From contig NZ_SEBR01000004.1 of assembly GCF_004295795.1 (NCBI RefSeq), positions 310,001-374,000 on the forward strand: DNA of 64,000 nt, given 5' to 3'. Position numbers and translations under genes: made by a program. The notes below the pieces were generated by a model, which was given only the letters and a program-made list of their open reading frames with translations, was not told the origin of the DNA and made no database searches. This DNA is from Flavobacterium sp. (GTDB lineage Bacteria; Bacteroidota; Bacteroidia; Flavobacteriales; Flavobacteriaceae). This document shows, piece after piece, positions 49,410 through 58,304 of the stretch (the stretch's first letter is position 1; the number at the start of each line of letters is the position of its first letter).

Positions 49410-51440
49410 CTATTTCTTGAAATTTGCCATTCCGGCCTTGAGCCAAGCCAAGTATTCGTCCGTACTAACATAACTGATCGTTGGGGAAATGTCCTTTCCA
49501 TCAGGTCCAAGAAGTACATACAAAGGTTGCGTATTGGTCTTGTAACGCGTGATTGTCATGTTCATCCACTTGTCACCGATTGTCTCGATTTCCTCACCTT
49601 CGGGAGTGACATATTGCTGTTCTTTCGGAAGGTCGCGCTTGTCGTCCACATAAAGTGAGATCAGCACCAATTCGTCTTTCATGATTCTGTGCACTTCGGG
49701 ATCTGTCCAGATGTTCGATTCGACTTTTCGGCAATTCACGCAAGCGTGTCCGGTAAAATCGAGCATCACGGGTTTGTTGACAGATTTGGCATAAGCAAGT
49801 CCGGTTTCGTAGTCGTTGAAAGTGACCATTCCGTGGGCCAGCATCGCTCCTTCCGGCAAAGCCTGTGCGACTTCTCCAGATCCGCCGCCAACACCTTGTG
49901 GACTTTCGCTATAATGCAAAGGCGGTGGAAAAGCCGAAATCAGTTTCAAAGGCGCGCCCCAAAGTCCGGGGATCAGATAGATCGTAAAAGTCAAGGTGAG
50001 CAAGCCCAGCATAATGCGTCCAACGGATAAATTCGTCATCGGACTATCGTGAGGCGTCTGGATTTTTCCGAAAAGATAAAGCGCCAAAGTACCGAAAATC
50101 GCGATCCAGATACAAAGGAAAACCTCGCGCTCCAAAAGATGCAATTGCAAAACTAAATCGGCATTCGACAGAAATTTGAAAGCCAACGCCAACTCGAGAA
50201 ATCCAAGGAAAACCTTGACTGTATTGAGCCATCCGCCTGATTTAGGAAGCGAATTCATCCAACCCGGAAAAATCGCGAACAACATGAAAGGCAAAGCCAG
50301 CGCAAAAGAAAACCCGAACATCCCGATCAAAGGAGCTACACCGCCTTCGCGGGCCGCAACCACCAAAAGATTTCCGATAAAAATTCCGGTACACGAAAAA
50401 GACACGATCGCCAAGGCCAAAGCCATGGCCAAAATGCCGACGATTCCACCTCTATCCGCCTGTTTGTCGACTTTATTTGCCCAGGAACTAGGAAGTACGA
50501 TTTCGAACGCGCCCATAAAAGACAAGGCGAAAATCACCAAAAGCACGAAGAAAATCACGTTGAACCAAACGTTCGTGGCGATGTTGTTCAAGGCTTCGGC
50601 GCCAAAAATCGCCGTGACGACCAATCCGAGCCCGACGTAAATCACGATGATCGAAATCCCGTAGAAAATCGCATTCTTGATTCCGGCAGCCTTGTTTTTA
50701 CTCTGTTTTGTAAAGAAACTCACGGTCATCGGGATCATCGGAAAAACGCAAGGTGTCAGCAAAGCTGCGAATCCGGCGCCAAGGGCAAGGAAGAAAATCG
50801 TCCACAAACCCAGGTTTTCCGTTGCTTCAGGATGCAATGGAGCCGATGTGACTTTGGCAACCGAAACATCGTTCGCCGCGTCCACCTTCGCCGTTTCGGT
50901 TTTGCCAGCCGTTGCAGAATCGATTTTCGCAGCAACCGTCTCAGTCGAAGTTTCTACTGTTTTTCCCGTTTCGGCAACTTTTGCTTCGGGAATTTTGGGC
51001 AAGGCAAACGTGAACTTTTCAGTCTCATTAATGCATCTGTCGGAACAAATCTGATAATCAAGCGCAAGCTCGACCGTCGTCAATTTGGCGTTCGTCACCT
51101 TGATGCGCTGCGTGAAAACAGCTTTGTGCTCGAAATAAATCTCATCCACGCCAAATTCCTTGTTGAACTGGCGTTTGGTAGGACTTTCGAGCGCTTTTCC
51201 TATAAGTTCGTAATTTCCCTTTTGGTTCTTAAATTCGAGAACTGCTGCCAAAGGCCCGTCTTCTGGCGTGAATTGCGAATAAATGTGCCAGCCGTCTTCC
51301 ATTTCGGCCGACATGGTGAGTTTGAATTCGGTATCCGAAACCTTCGTGATTTTCGACGACCACTTGGCAGGTTTTACGATTTGGGCGAAACCGGCCGAGA
51401 CAGAAAGTACGGCCAAAAGCAAGAAAATAATCCGTTTCAT
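49410..51440 (-). CDS. dsbD: Thiol:disulfide interchange protein DsbD
   Basis: 676 residues. A signal peptide is followed by the N-terminal periplasmic domain (about 25-145) with Cys near YQICSDRCIN. A charged/Ala-rich linker (about 150-210) comes next. The eight-helix electron-transfer domain has the paired cysteines TPCVFPMIP and VSFSCTGIFIG. The C-terminal thioredoxin-like domain has FTGHACVNCRKVE (CVNC). It carries reducing power from cytoplasmic thioredoxin to the periplasm. It directly abuts tilS on the same strand. Confidence 0.95.
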   Translation of the reverse strand: MKRIIFLLLAVLSVSAGFAQIVKPAKWSSKITKVSDTEFKLTMSAEMEDGWHIYSQFTPEDGPLAAVLEFKNQKGNYELIGKALESPTKRQFNKEFGVDEIYFEHKAVFTQRIKVTNAKLTTVELALDYQICSDRCINETEKFTFALPKIPEAKVAETGKTVETSTETVAAKIDSATAGKTETAKVDAANDVSVAKVTSAPLHPEATENLGLWTIFFLALGAGFAALLTPCVFPMIPMTVSFFTKQSKNKAAGIKNAIFYGISIIVIYVGLGLVVTAIFGAEALNNIATNVWFNVIFFVLLVIFALSFMGAFEIVLPSSWANKVDKQADRGGIVGILAMALALAIVSFSCTGIFIGNLLVVAAREGGVAPLIGMFGFSFALALPFMLFAIFPGWMNSLPKSGGWLNTVKVFLGFLELALAFKFLSNADLVLQLHLLEREVFLCIWIAIFGTLALYLFGKIQTPHDSPMTNLSVGRIMLGLLTLTFTIYLIPGLWGAPLKLISAFPPPLHYSESPQGVGGGSGEVAQALPEGAMLAHGMVTFNDYETGLAYAKSVNKPVMLDFTGHACVNCRKVESNIWTDPEVHRIMKDELVLISLYVDDKRDLPKEQQYVTPEGEEIETIGDKWMNMTITRYKTNTQPLYVLLGPDGKDISPTISYVSTDEYLAWLKAGMANFKK

Positions 51441-52751
51441 CTAATTGAGTGCGAAGTGCAAAATGTTTGTTGTGTGTGTATTTACCTTGAACCGCTCGTC
51501 GGCGCGATGGCCAATGATCCAGACGATGTCGCTTCCGGAGACCAAAAGCCACGCATTTTCCTTGTCGCGCAAAGAGAACTTCGCGTCCTTGAAAAATTTT
51601 GCGATTTTCTTGGAGCTTCCGTCCATTCCAATCGGCTGGAAAACATCGCCTTGCTCCCATTTTCGCAACACCAGCGGAAACTGCAGTTTTTCGGCGTCGA
51701 CAAAGATAGTCGTATTTGAATTTTGGCCTGCTTTTTCGACCGATTTTATGGTAATTTTAAGCGGATGTTCGATTCCCGACATGCCTTTGTAAATCCGGAA
51801 TTCGCGTTTTTCGTGTCCTGATCTGACTTCCGACAGGATTAAAAAACCACGATCCTTAAGCAATACATGGGTTTTGGAGAAAATCTGTTTTCCCGATTGC
51901 GCATTCACGAGATCGCCAATATCGCTCCAGTTCGCAAAGCCGAAATCGTGAAGCCATTCGTAAAGATAAGCCGCGAAATTCGGAAGGATTTTGAGTTGTT
52001 CGAGGTCGAATCTCGTCTCGCTTCCGAAGGTTTTGGCGACTTTGTTGAATACGATCGAGGATGCGTCGTCGGCGAGTGTTTGCGTCTGAAGGAGAAATTC
52101 CTGAGTTTTCGAAAAATTCTCGAGAAATTCCGGACGGATTTCCTTGAGGATCGGGACGATTTGGTGCCTGACTTTGTTGCGAAGGTATTTTTCGGATGCA
52201 TTGCTGCTGTCTTCTCTCCATTCGATTTGTTCCGATTTGGCATAAGCCGCGATCTCGTCTCGCGAAAAAGGCAACAACGGACGCACCACGTTCTCGTTTC
52301 GCTGTGGAATGCCCGTCAAGCCGTCGATTCCGGTACCTCGCGTGAGATTGATGAGAAAAGTCTCGAGATTGTCGTCGGCGTGATGTGCCGTGAGCACGTA
52401 ATCGTATTTTTCCGATTCGAGAATTTCCTGAAAATACTTATACCGAAGCTCGCGGGCCGCAACCTGGATAGAAAGCCCGAAGTCCTTGGCAAACTGGTTC
52501 GTGTCGAACTTGCTGACGTGACTCAAAAGTTTGTTTGCAGCTGCGAACTCGCGAACGAAAATTTCATCGCGCTCGCTTTCGTCCTCGCGAAGCCCGAAAT
52601 TGCAATGCACAAGCCCAATCCCAAATCCGGATTTTTGGAATAGATCGATCATCACCATGCTGTCGATTCCGGCGCTCGTGGCCAACAACAGGCGTTTTCC
52701 TTTTAAGAACGAAAGGTTTTTTTCGACGTGAAGCTGGAATCTGGAAAGCAT
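51441..52751 (-). CDS. tilS: tRNA(Ile)-lysidine synthase
   Basis: 436 residues. TilS converts C34 of the CAU-anticodon tRNA-Ile to lysidine with ATP and lysine. The N-terminal PP-loop domain reads LLLATSAGIDSMVMIDLF, then VHCNFGLREDESERDE and TAHHADDNLETFLINL. The C-terminal domain (about 350-430) is present. The loop has SAGIDS where SGGxDS is usual, a Gly-to-Ala change worth checking. The gene is essential in most bacteria. Its stop is immediately followed by the dsbD start. Confidence 0.95.
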   Translation of the reverse strand: MLSRFQLHVEKNLSFLKGKRLLLATSAGIDSMVMIDLFQKSGFGIGLVHCNFGLREDESERDEIFVREFAAANKLLSHVSKFDTNQFAKDFGLSIQVAARELRYKYFQEILESEKYDYVLTAHHADDNLETFLINLTRGTGIDGLTGIPQRNENVVRPLLPFSRDEIAAYAKSEQIEWREDSSNASEKYLRNKVRHQIVPILKEIRPEFLENFSKTQEFLLQTQTLADDASSIVFNKVAKTFGSETRFDLEQLKILPNFAAYLYEWLHDFGFANWSDIGDLVNAQSGKQIFSKTHVLLKDRGFLILSEVRSGHEKREFRIYKGMSGIEHPLKITIKSVEKAGQNSNTTIFVDAEKLQFPLVLRKWEQGDVFQPIGMDGSSKKIAKFFKDAKFSLRDKENAWLLVSGSDIVWIIGHRADERFKVNTHTTNILHFALN

Positions 52752-52788
52752 TGCACGAAGTTACGGCTTTCGTTTCTGTAGAGCAAAC

Positions 52789-52884
52789 GCCAGTTGCAGT
52801 TGCAGCGGCGTGGCAGTGGCAGTTGCAGTAGCAGTAGCAGTAGCAGTGGCAGTTGCGGAGGCAGCAGTTGCAGTCGCAGTCACG
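52789..52884. repeat. GCAGTN hexamer array E
   Basis: GCAGTT, GCAGTA and GCAGTG units just upstream of tilS, facing array F in inverted orientation. The 419-base gap 52752-53170 holds only arrays E and F. Confidence 0.85.
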
Positions 52885-52969
52885 AATTAGAAAAATGGGA
52901 ATGAATTTCGAGCGCTAACTTTTTCAACTTATTTGAACTAGTGCCATCGTGGCGACCGCATACTTCTGT

Positions 52970-53165
52970 TCTGCTTCTGCTTTTGTTTCGACTCCGTTAC
53001 TGCAACTGCAACTGCTGCTGCAACTGCCACTGCTTCTGTTTAGACACCGTTACTGCTTCTGCAACTGCCACCGCTTCTGTTTCGACTCCTTTACTGCTTC
53101 TGCAACTGCAACTGTTACTGCTGCTGCCACCGATTCTGCTTCTGCCACTGCCACTGCCACTGCAC
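52970..53165. repeat. GCAGTN hexamer array F (inverted, higher-order)
   Basis: ACTGCA, ACTGCT and TTCTGC units. A longer block (TTCTGTTTCGACTCC, GTTACTG, CTTCTGCAACTG) recurs three times, so there is higher-order duplication. It runs to six bases before the pabB stop. Confidence 0.85.
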
Positions 53166-53170
53166 TAAAC

Positions 53171-54466
53171 TCACGCGTTTCTTTCCAAAACCTTGCGCAT
53201 CGCCACAGCCTTCAACAAACATTCCTCGTATTCCTTCAACGGACTCGAAGCCGCCGTGATCGCGCTTCCGACCGAAAAAGAAACATAATTCAAACTCGCA
53301 TTGTACAAAATGGTGCGGATCACGACATTGAAATCGAAATCGCCGTCAGGAGCGAAATAACCGAGTGCGCCGCTGTACAAACCGCGCTTGGTTTCCTCAA
53401 GTTCCTCGATGATTTTCATGGCCGAGATTTTTGGCGCTCCAGTCATGCTTCCCATCGGAAACGTGGTTTGCAGCACGTCGACAGCTCGTTTCGTGGGCAA
53501 AAGCTCTGAAATCACGGTCGAAATCAGGTGGTGCACTTGACGGAAAGAATAGTCCTTACACAATTCCTCGACATGGACGCTGCCTTTCACAGCCGTTTTC
53601 GAAAGATCGTTGCGCACAAGATCGACTATCATGATGTTTTCGGAACGCTCTTTTTGGTTGGTTACGAGTTCGTGTCTGATTTTGGCGTCCTCTTTTGGAT
53701 TTTCGCTTCGGCGTGCGGTGCCTTTTATGGGCTGGGACACGATTTTCCGGCCCTGTTTCTTGAGATAGCGCTCGGGCGAAGCCGACATGAGGTAATCGTC
53801 GGCATTGCGGAAAAATGCAGAAAATGGCGGTTCGGAGATCGTATTCAGTCGGCAATACGTCTCAAGCGGGTTGATTTTGGCTTGTTCAGAATAGAATTCC
53901 ATACAGAAATTGGCCTCGTAAATATCGCCGCGATGGATAGCTTCGAGCATTTTCGAGACTTTCCTGAGGTAATCTTTCTGGGAAATTCTTTGGGAAATTG
54001 ACAATCGGCCGTTGGCGTGCGGCACATCTGTTTTTTGGTCGATGACCGCTTGCAGATCGGCTTCCATTTCGTCGTCGGCCATCGTCAGATAGTGCATTTC
54101 GAGTTGATTTCCCTTGAGCAAGAAAAGCCGTTTCGGCTGAAAAAAGTACATGTCCGGAAACAAAAGTCCGTCGAAATTCTGCGATTCAAGTTTTTCCGTA
54201 TCGTTCTTGAGATCGTAGGACAAATACCCGAAAAGCCAGTCATTCGTGGTTTGCTGAAGTTCGCGCAAATCCTGGAAAGCGTTGTGGTGATCGGTCTTTA
54301 ACGACAAAAAAGCATCTGCCGCAAGCACGCAGTCATACTCCTGATATTTCTGGTGATACCCGTTTCCGTCGAGAAAAACGATCTCGCGGAACTGTTGCGA
54401 CCAATGCAGCAATTTGGCCTTGAATTCGTTCGGGTCGGTGATTTTATGGTGGGCGGTGGTGCGCAT
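53171..54466 (-). CDS. pabB: Aminodeoxychorismate synthase component I family
   Basis: 431 residues from ATG 54466. Chorismate-binding fold. The hallmark segments are KIVSQPIKGTARR, IMIVDLVRNDLSK, the FPMGSMTGAPKISAM motif, and SGALGYFAPDGDFDFNVVIR with SVGSAI. It uses chorismate to make aminodeoxychorismate for folate. The anthranilate synthase alternative is less likely, since no trp genes are adjacent. A glutaminase partner (PabA) is not in this window. Confidence 0.88.
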   Translation of the reverse strand: MRTTAHHKITDPNEFKAKLLHWSQQFREIVFLDGNGYHQKYQEYDCVLAADAFLSLKTDHHNAFQDLRELQQTTNDWLFGYLSYDLKNDTEKLESQNFDGLLFPDMYFFQPKRLFLLKGNQLEMHYLTMADDEMEADLQAVIDQKTDVPHANGRLSISQRISQKDYLRKVSKMLEAIHRGDIYEANFCMEFYSEQAKINPLETYCRLNTISEPPFSAFFRNADDYLMSASPERYLKKQGRKIVSQPIKGTARRSENPKEDAKIRHELVTNQKERSENIMIVDLVRNDLSKTAVKGSVHVEELCKDYSFRQVHHLISTVISELLPTKRAVDVLQTTFPMGSMTGAPKISAMKIIEELEETKRGLYSGALGYFAPDGDFDFNVVIRTILYNASLNYVSFSVGSAITAASSPLKEYEECLLKAVAMRKVLERNA

Positions 54467-54685
54467 TTCTGATAATGGATAATAGACCGATAGAAAATAG
54501 ACCGAGCGTCGTGCGACATTCGACTTTCCCGTTCCAAAATTACGATAAAACAATCGGTAAAGCCTTCCCAAAAACTTTGGCACGGTTGTTAGTGAGCGTC
54601 AAATATAAACTTCTCAAAATTTTTGCCGATGGTTTAAAAACTACTTGACCTTTTTATTGCATTAACCTTTAAAACATTGAATTTT

Positions 54686-55660
54686 ATGAAAACGATTCCA
54701 TTATTCGGAATAAGCTTGCTGTTGGCCATTGCCGTCGGATGCAAGCAAGAATCAAGAGAAGAAAACGTCAGTCGTGCTTCCGATGCCAAATATGACGCTT
54801 CCGCGGAGGCAACTGCGGCCGAGGAAGCATCGCCTTTGGCCGATACGGCGAGCGTCGGAAATTCGGGCAAACCGGAAAACAACCTTTCGTCTTCGGCGGC
54901 TGTGGCGACAAATGACGGCAAACGCAAATTCGTTCGCACGGCCGATATCCGTTTCAAAGTAAGTAACGTCTCCCAATCGACGACCAAAGTGGAAGACGCG
55001 GTTGCCTCGGCTGGCGGATTCGTCGTCAACACCGATCTCAAAAGTTCGGTAAACGAAACCCGCGACATCAAGAAAAGCGAGGACAGCATCGTTCGCACCA
55101 CGGTTTACACGGTTCACAACGACATGACGATTCGCGTTCCGAACTACAATCTCGATGCGACATTGAAAACAATTTCGAGAGAAGTCGGCTATCTCGATTA
55201 TCGCATCATCAAGGCAGAAGACGTGAACCTGCAACTCAAATCGACCGAACTCGAACAAAAACGCCTGTCGCGGTTCAAGACCAGAGTCGAAGGCGCCGTG
55301 GCCGGAAAGGGCAAAAAACTCGTCGACATCAACGATACCGAGGAAAATCTGCTGTCAAAACAAGAAACTTCCGACGCGGCTTTGCTCAGGAAAATGGAGC
55401 TCGAAGACAAGATTGCCTACTCGACCGTCGCTTTGCAATTGTATCAGGACGAAGCCGTGAAAAGCGTGACGTTGGCCAACCTTGACAGCGAGGTCTATCG
55501 TACGAGTTTTGGCGTAAAAGCGTTGGACAGCCTCAAAACGGGTTGGTACATTCTCGAAGGCATTCTCGTTTTTGCGCTGAACTTGTGGCCATTTATCCTT
55601 ATCGGACTTGGTTTGTTCTTTGTTTGGAAGAAACTTTCGAAGAAGAAAGTTGTTTTTTGA
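54686..55660 (+). CDS. DUF4349 lipoprotein
   Basis: 324 residues from ATG 54686. Signal peptide with lipobox IAVGC (Cys19), a low-complexity linker (about 25-75), then the DUF4349 domain. It starts RKFVRTADIRFKVSNVSQST and contains GGFVVNTDLKSS and MTIRVPNYNLDATLKTISRE. A coiled-coil region (about 185-240) and a C-terminal membrane helix (about 290-315, LNLWPFILIGLGLFFVW) follow. It therefore appears anchored at both ends. Function unknown. It is monocistronic with a strong terminator. Confidence 0.88.
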   Translation: MKTIPLFGISLLLAIAVGCKQESREENVSRASDAKYDASAEATAAEEASPLADTASVGNSGKPENNLSSSAAVATNDGKRKFVRTADIRFKVSNVSQSTTKVEDAVASAGGFVVNTDLKSSVNETRDIKKSEDSIVRTTVYTVHNDMTIRVPNYNLDATLKTISREVGYLDYRIIKAEDVNLQLKSTELEQKRLSRFKTRVEGAVAGKGKKLVDINDTEENLLSKQETSDAALLRKMELEDKIAYSTVALQLYQDEAVKSVTLANLDSEVYRTSFGVKALDSLKTGWYILEGILVFALNLWPFILIGLGLFFVWKKLSKKKVVF

Positions 55661-55737
55661 CGATTCCCTGATTGGAGGATTTTCAGATTTGCAGACTTTT
55701 GATCGTCGGAGTTCCCGGCCAAAGTTTTCCCAAACCC

Positions 55738-55777
55738 GACCTGCAAGGTTTTTTCAACCTTGTAGGTCTATTTTTTT
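55738..55777 (+). terminator. Rho-independent terminator of the DUF4349 gene
   Basis: Long stem GACCTGCAAGGTT / AACCTTGTAGGTC with a five-base loop, followed by TATTTTTTT. The G-T pair in the stem is tolerated in RNA. Confidence 0.9.
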
Positions 55778-55876
55778 AAAAGCCGAGTAATTCCCGAGAT
55801 AAATCTTGTCGCTACATTGAAATTTGATCAAAAAGCTTTCGCGATTGGAATTTGGAATTTGGGATTTGGGATTTCG

Positions 55877-55921
55877 TCCCGATAGCTATCGGGATGGAAT
55901 TTGACTCCGACAGCTATCGGA
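55877..55921. repeat. Two tandem CCGATAGCTATCGG-type palindromes
   Basis: TCCCGATAGCTATCGGGA (55877-55894) is perfect. TCCGACAGCTATCGGA (55906-55921) has one mismatched pair. The gap 55661-55939 otherwise holds the terminator and GGGATTTG repeats. Confidence 0.7.
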
Positions 55922-55939
55922 ACTGCGATCTAAGCCCAA

Positions 55940-56173
55940 TTATTTTCCGGATTCCCTGCGAGCCTTAGCATAATTGGCATAAAACTTTACGCAAGCAATG
56001 AGGTTGAACACTATCAAGATCCACATCATGAAATAGCGGCTTTGGAAAGGCGAAACGGTAAATAATTCAGTCATCGCCATTAGACAAAGCAATATGCTCA
56101 CAAATGAAAGTGCTCCAAATAAAATTAGTCGTTTTTTGCTCGGTTTTTGGAAGAAATTCTGGTTTGCAGCCAT
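55940..56173 (-). CDS. Small two-helix membrane protein
   Basis: 77 residues from ATG 56173 (a TTG 15 codons upstream is less likely). A short basic N-terminus (FQKPSKKR) is followed by two helices (about 16-36 and 45-64), with a basic end (NYAKARRESGK). Not recognised. It lies between convergent and same-strand genes with no clear operon. Confidence 0.55.
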   Translation of the reverse strand: MAANQNFFQKPSKKRLILFGALSFVSILLCLMAMTELFTVSPFQSRYFMMWILIVFNLIACVKFYANYAKARRESGK

Positions 56174-56267
56174 TGGTGTCAGATTGATTAGGCGGCGAAT
56201 ATCACCATTTTCCGCCAACCGACAAAATGAAATTTCCTACAATTCTATGCGTCGGATAAAAATAGAG

Positions 56268-56300
56268 CAAAAAAAAGCCCGGTCGAAAAACCAGGCTTTC
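56268..56300 (-). terminator. Rho-independent terminator of lpdA
   Basis: On the minus strand AAAGCCTGG, loop, CCGGGCTTT then TTTTT. It lies about 65 bases after the lpdA stop. Confidence 0.8.
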
Positions 56301-56363
56301 AAATGCTATAAATCACTTCGGACATTTTTCAATTCCTGCAATCGGAAGCGAAAAAGCGCTGAA

Positions 56364-57770
56364 TTACATGTGGATAGGACGATTTTCGGTAGCCGCCAAA
56401 GCCGCTTCCTTGACCGCTTCGGCATAAGTCGGGTGAGCGTGTGACATTCTTGAAATATCTTCGGCCGATGCGCGGAACTCCATCGCGGTAACGGCTTCGG
56501 CGATCAAATCGGCAACTCTTGCGCCAATCATGTGGACGCCCAAAACCTCGTCAGTCTTGGCATCGGCAAGGATTTTCACGAAACCGTCCGTGTCGCCGCT
56601 CGCGCGGGAACGACCCAAGGCCTTCATTGGAAAACTGCCAGATTTGTACTCGATTCCGGCTTCCTTGAGTTGCTCTTCGGTTTTCCCGACAGCCGCAACT
56701 TCCGGCCAAGTGTAAACCACACCGGGAATCAGATTGTAATTGATGTGAGGCTTTTGCCCGGCCAAAGTTTCGGCCACAAAAACACCTTCTTCCTCGGCTT
56801 TGTGCGCCAACATCGCGCCTTTAACAACATCGCCGATCGCGTAAATGTTCGACACGTTCGTCTGCAAATGGTCGTTCGTCTCCACGATTCCGCGGTCTGA
56901 AACCTTGATTCCCGCTTTGTCGAGCGCCAATCCGTCAGTGAACGGGCGACGTCCTACAGAAACCAAAGCGTAATCGCCTTGCAAAGTAATTGTCTGGCCT
57001 TTTGCGTCGTCGGCTTGAACTGTCACGCCTTCCCCGTTGTTTTCCACAGACTTCACTTTGTGCGAAGTGTAGAATTTCATGCCTTGTTTCTTGAGGACTT
57101 TGGTCAATTCCTTCGACAGGCCTGCGTCCATTCCCGGAATGATCCTGTCCAGATACTCGACTACCGAAACTTGGGCGCCAAGACGCAGATAAACCTGTCC
57201 GAGCTCAAGGCCGATAACGCCTCCGCCAATGACGATAAGGTGTTTTGGGATCTCCTTGAGTTTCAAGGCTTCGGTCGATGTGATCACGCGTTCCTTATCC
57301 AATTTGATGAAAGGCAAGGACGAAGGTTTCGAGCCTGTCGCGATGATCGTGTATTTCGCCTCGATGGTTTCGGATGAACCGTCAGACTTGGCCACTTTTA
57401 CGTGAGTCGCGTCCTCAAACGATCCCAAACCTTCGAAAACCGTGATCTTATTCTTGTCCATGAGGTATTTGATGCCGCTCACGTTCTGGTCAACGACCTG
57501 TCCTTTTCGGGCAATCATCTGCTCAAAATTCACCTTGATCTCACCCGGAATCTCGATGCCGTGCTCCTTGAAGTGCGAAATTGCGTCGTGATAATGGTGG
57601 GATGAATCGAGAAGCGCTTTAGACGGGATACAACCTACGTTGAGGCAAGTTCCTCCAAGCGTCGAATATTTTTCTATGATGGCAGTCTTGAAACCTAATT
57701 GTGCGCAACGGATGGCGGCCACGTATCCTCCGGGACCTGATCCGATGACAGCTACGTCAAATGAACTCAT
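56364..57770 (-). CDS. lpdA: Dihydrolipoyl dehydrogenase (E3)
   Basis: 468 residues. It reoxidises dihydrolipoamide in the pyruvate and oxoglutarate dehydrogenase complexes with FAD and NAD+. FAD fold IGSGPGGYVAAIRCAQLG; redox disulfide GGTCLNVGCIPSK; NAD fold VIGGGVIGLELGQVYLRLGA; C-terminal dimer motif MSHAHPTYAEAVKEAA with the active-site His-Glu pair. It is not next to the E1 or E2 genes here. It has its own terminator. The gap upstream (57771-58304) is repeat-rich. Confidence 0.97.
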   Translation of the reverse strand: MSSFDVAVIGSGPGGYVAAIRCAQLGFKTAIIEKYSTLGGTCLNVGCIPSKALLDSSHHYHDAISHFKEHGIEIPGEIKVNFEQMIARKGQVVDQNVSGIKYLMDKNKITVFEGLGSFEDATHVKVAKSDGSSETIEAKYTIIATGSKPSSLPFIKLDKERVITSTEALKLKEIPKHLIVIGGGVIGLELGQVYLRLGAQVSVVEYLDRIIPGMDAGLSKELTKVLKKQGMKFYTSHKVKSVENNGEGVTVQADDAKGQTITLQGDYALVSVGRRPFTDGLALDKAGIKVSDRGIVETNDHLQTNVSNIYAIGDVVKGAMLAHKAEEEGVFVAETLAGQKPHINYNLIPGVVYTWPEVAAVGKTEEQLKEAGIEYKSGSFPMKALGRSRASGDTDGFVKILADAKTDEVLGVHMIGARVADLIAEAVTAMEFRASAEDISRMSHAHPTYAEAVKEAALAATENRPIHM

Positions 57771-57831
57771 GGTGATTGGTTATTGATTTTGTGACACAAA
57801 AGTACGAAAGCAAATTTAATATGTATGGTTT

Positions 57832-57950
57832 TAGTTGCAGTTGCAGTTGCAGTTGCAGTTGCAGTTGCAGTTGCAGTGGCAGTGGCAGTGGCAGTGGCAG
57901 TGGCAGAAGCAGTGGCAGTGGCAGTGGCAGTGGCAGTGGCAGTGGCAGAA
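57832..57950. repeat. GCAGTN hexamer array G
   Basis: Eight or so GCAGTT units followed by GCAGTG units with GCAGAA interruptions. It is the cleanest array in the window. A short inverted relative (CTGCTACTGCCACT type) lies at 57991-58020. Confidence 0.9.
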
Positions 57951-58031
57951 GTAACAAATAACGACTTTACGCACACAGATTTATCTACCACAACCTGCAA
58001 CTACCGCTGCTACTGCCACTTTTTATTAAAA

Positions 58032-58188
58032 GGGCGCGCCGGCGGCAATTTCCACAGCACGTCCGGTCGACATGCAAAAGTTGGCTCTGATTGAAGTCCA
58101 GGAGCCGCCGTCGGGCTGGACGGCACTCGCTTTTTGAAAGCTGATCGCATTCAAAAGAGCTCACACAATGCCGCCATCCCTCGCGCAA
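58032..58188 (-). ncRNA. Structured intergenic element, copy 3
   Basis: Minus strand: GCGAGGGATGGCGGCATTG, stem region CTTTTGAA with TTTCAAAAAG, GAGTGCCGTCCAGCCCGACG, variable part, GCCGCCGGCGCGCC. It shares its ends with the copy at 48105-48270 but not the variable part. Confidence 0.55.
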
Positions 58189-58253
58189 ACCAGTCCAACA
58201 TCCATTATTAATTATTAATTCATAATTATTAATTGAAAAAAACTGCGAGAAAA

Positions 58254-58301
58254 TTTGGCCACAAAAACCAACTTCATTTACTTTGCAATTCAAAGTACTT
58301 T
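58254..58301 (+). promoter_or_regulatory. Promoter with AAAGTACTTT palindrome
   Basis: TTTG (58254-58257), 20 bases, TTACTTTG (58278-58285), then AAAGTACTTT (58292-58301) three bases before the ATG. The 20 bases from TTTGCAATTC onward are identical to those at 28174-28193. Confidence 0.7.
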
Positions 58302-58304
58302 TCT

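Noticed and set aside
52949..53509. 186-codon frame over array F and into pabB
   Set aside because: Low-complexity repeat joined to the antisense of pabB.
57825..58094. 89-codon frame rich in VAVAVA over array G
   Set aside because: Translation of a hexamer repeat running into the structured element. It has no family and no promoter.
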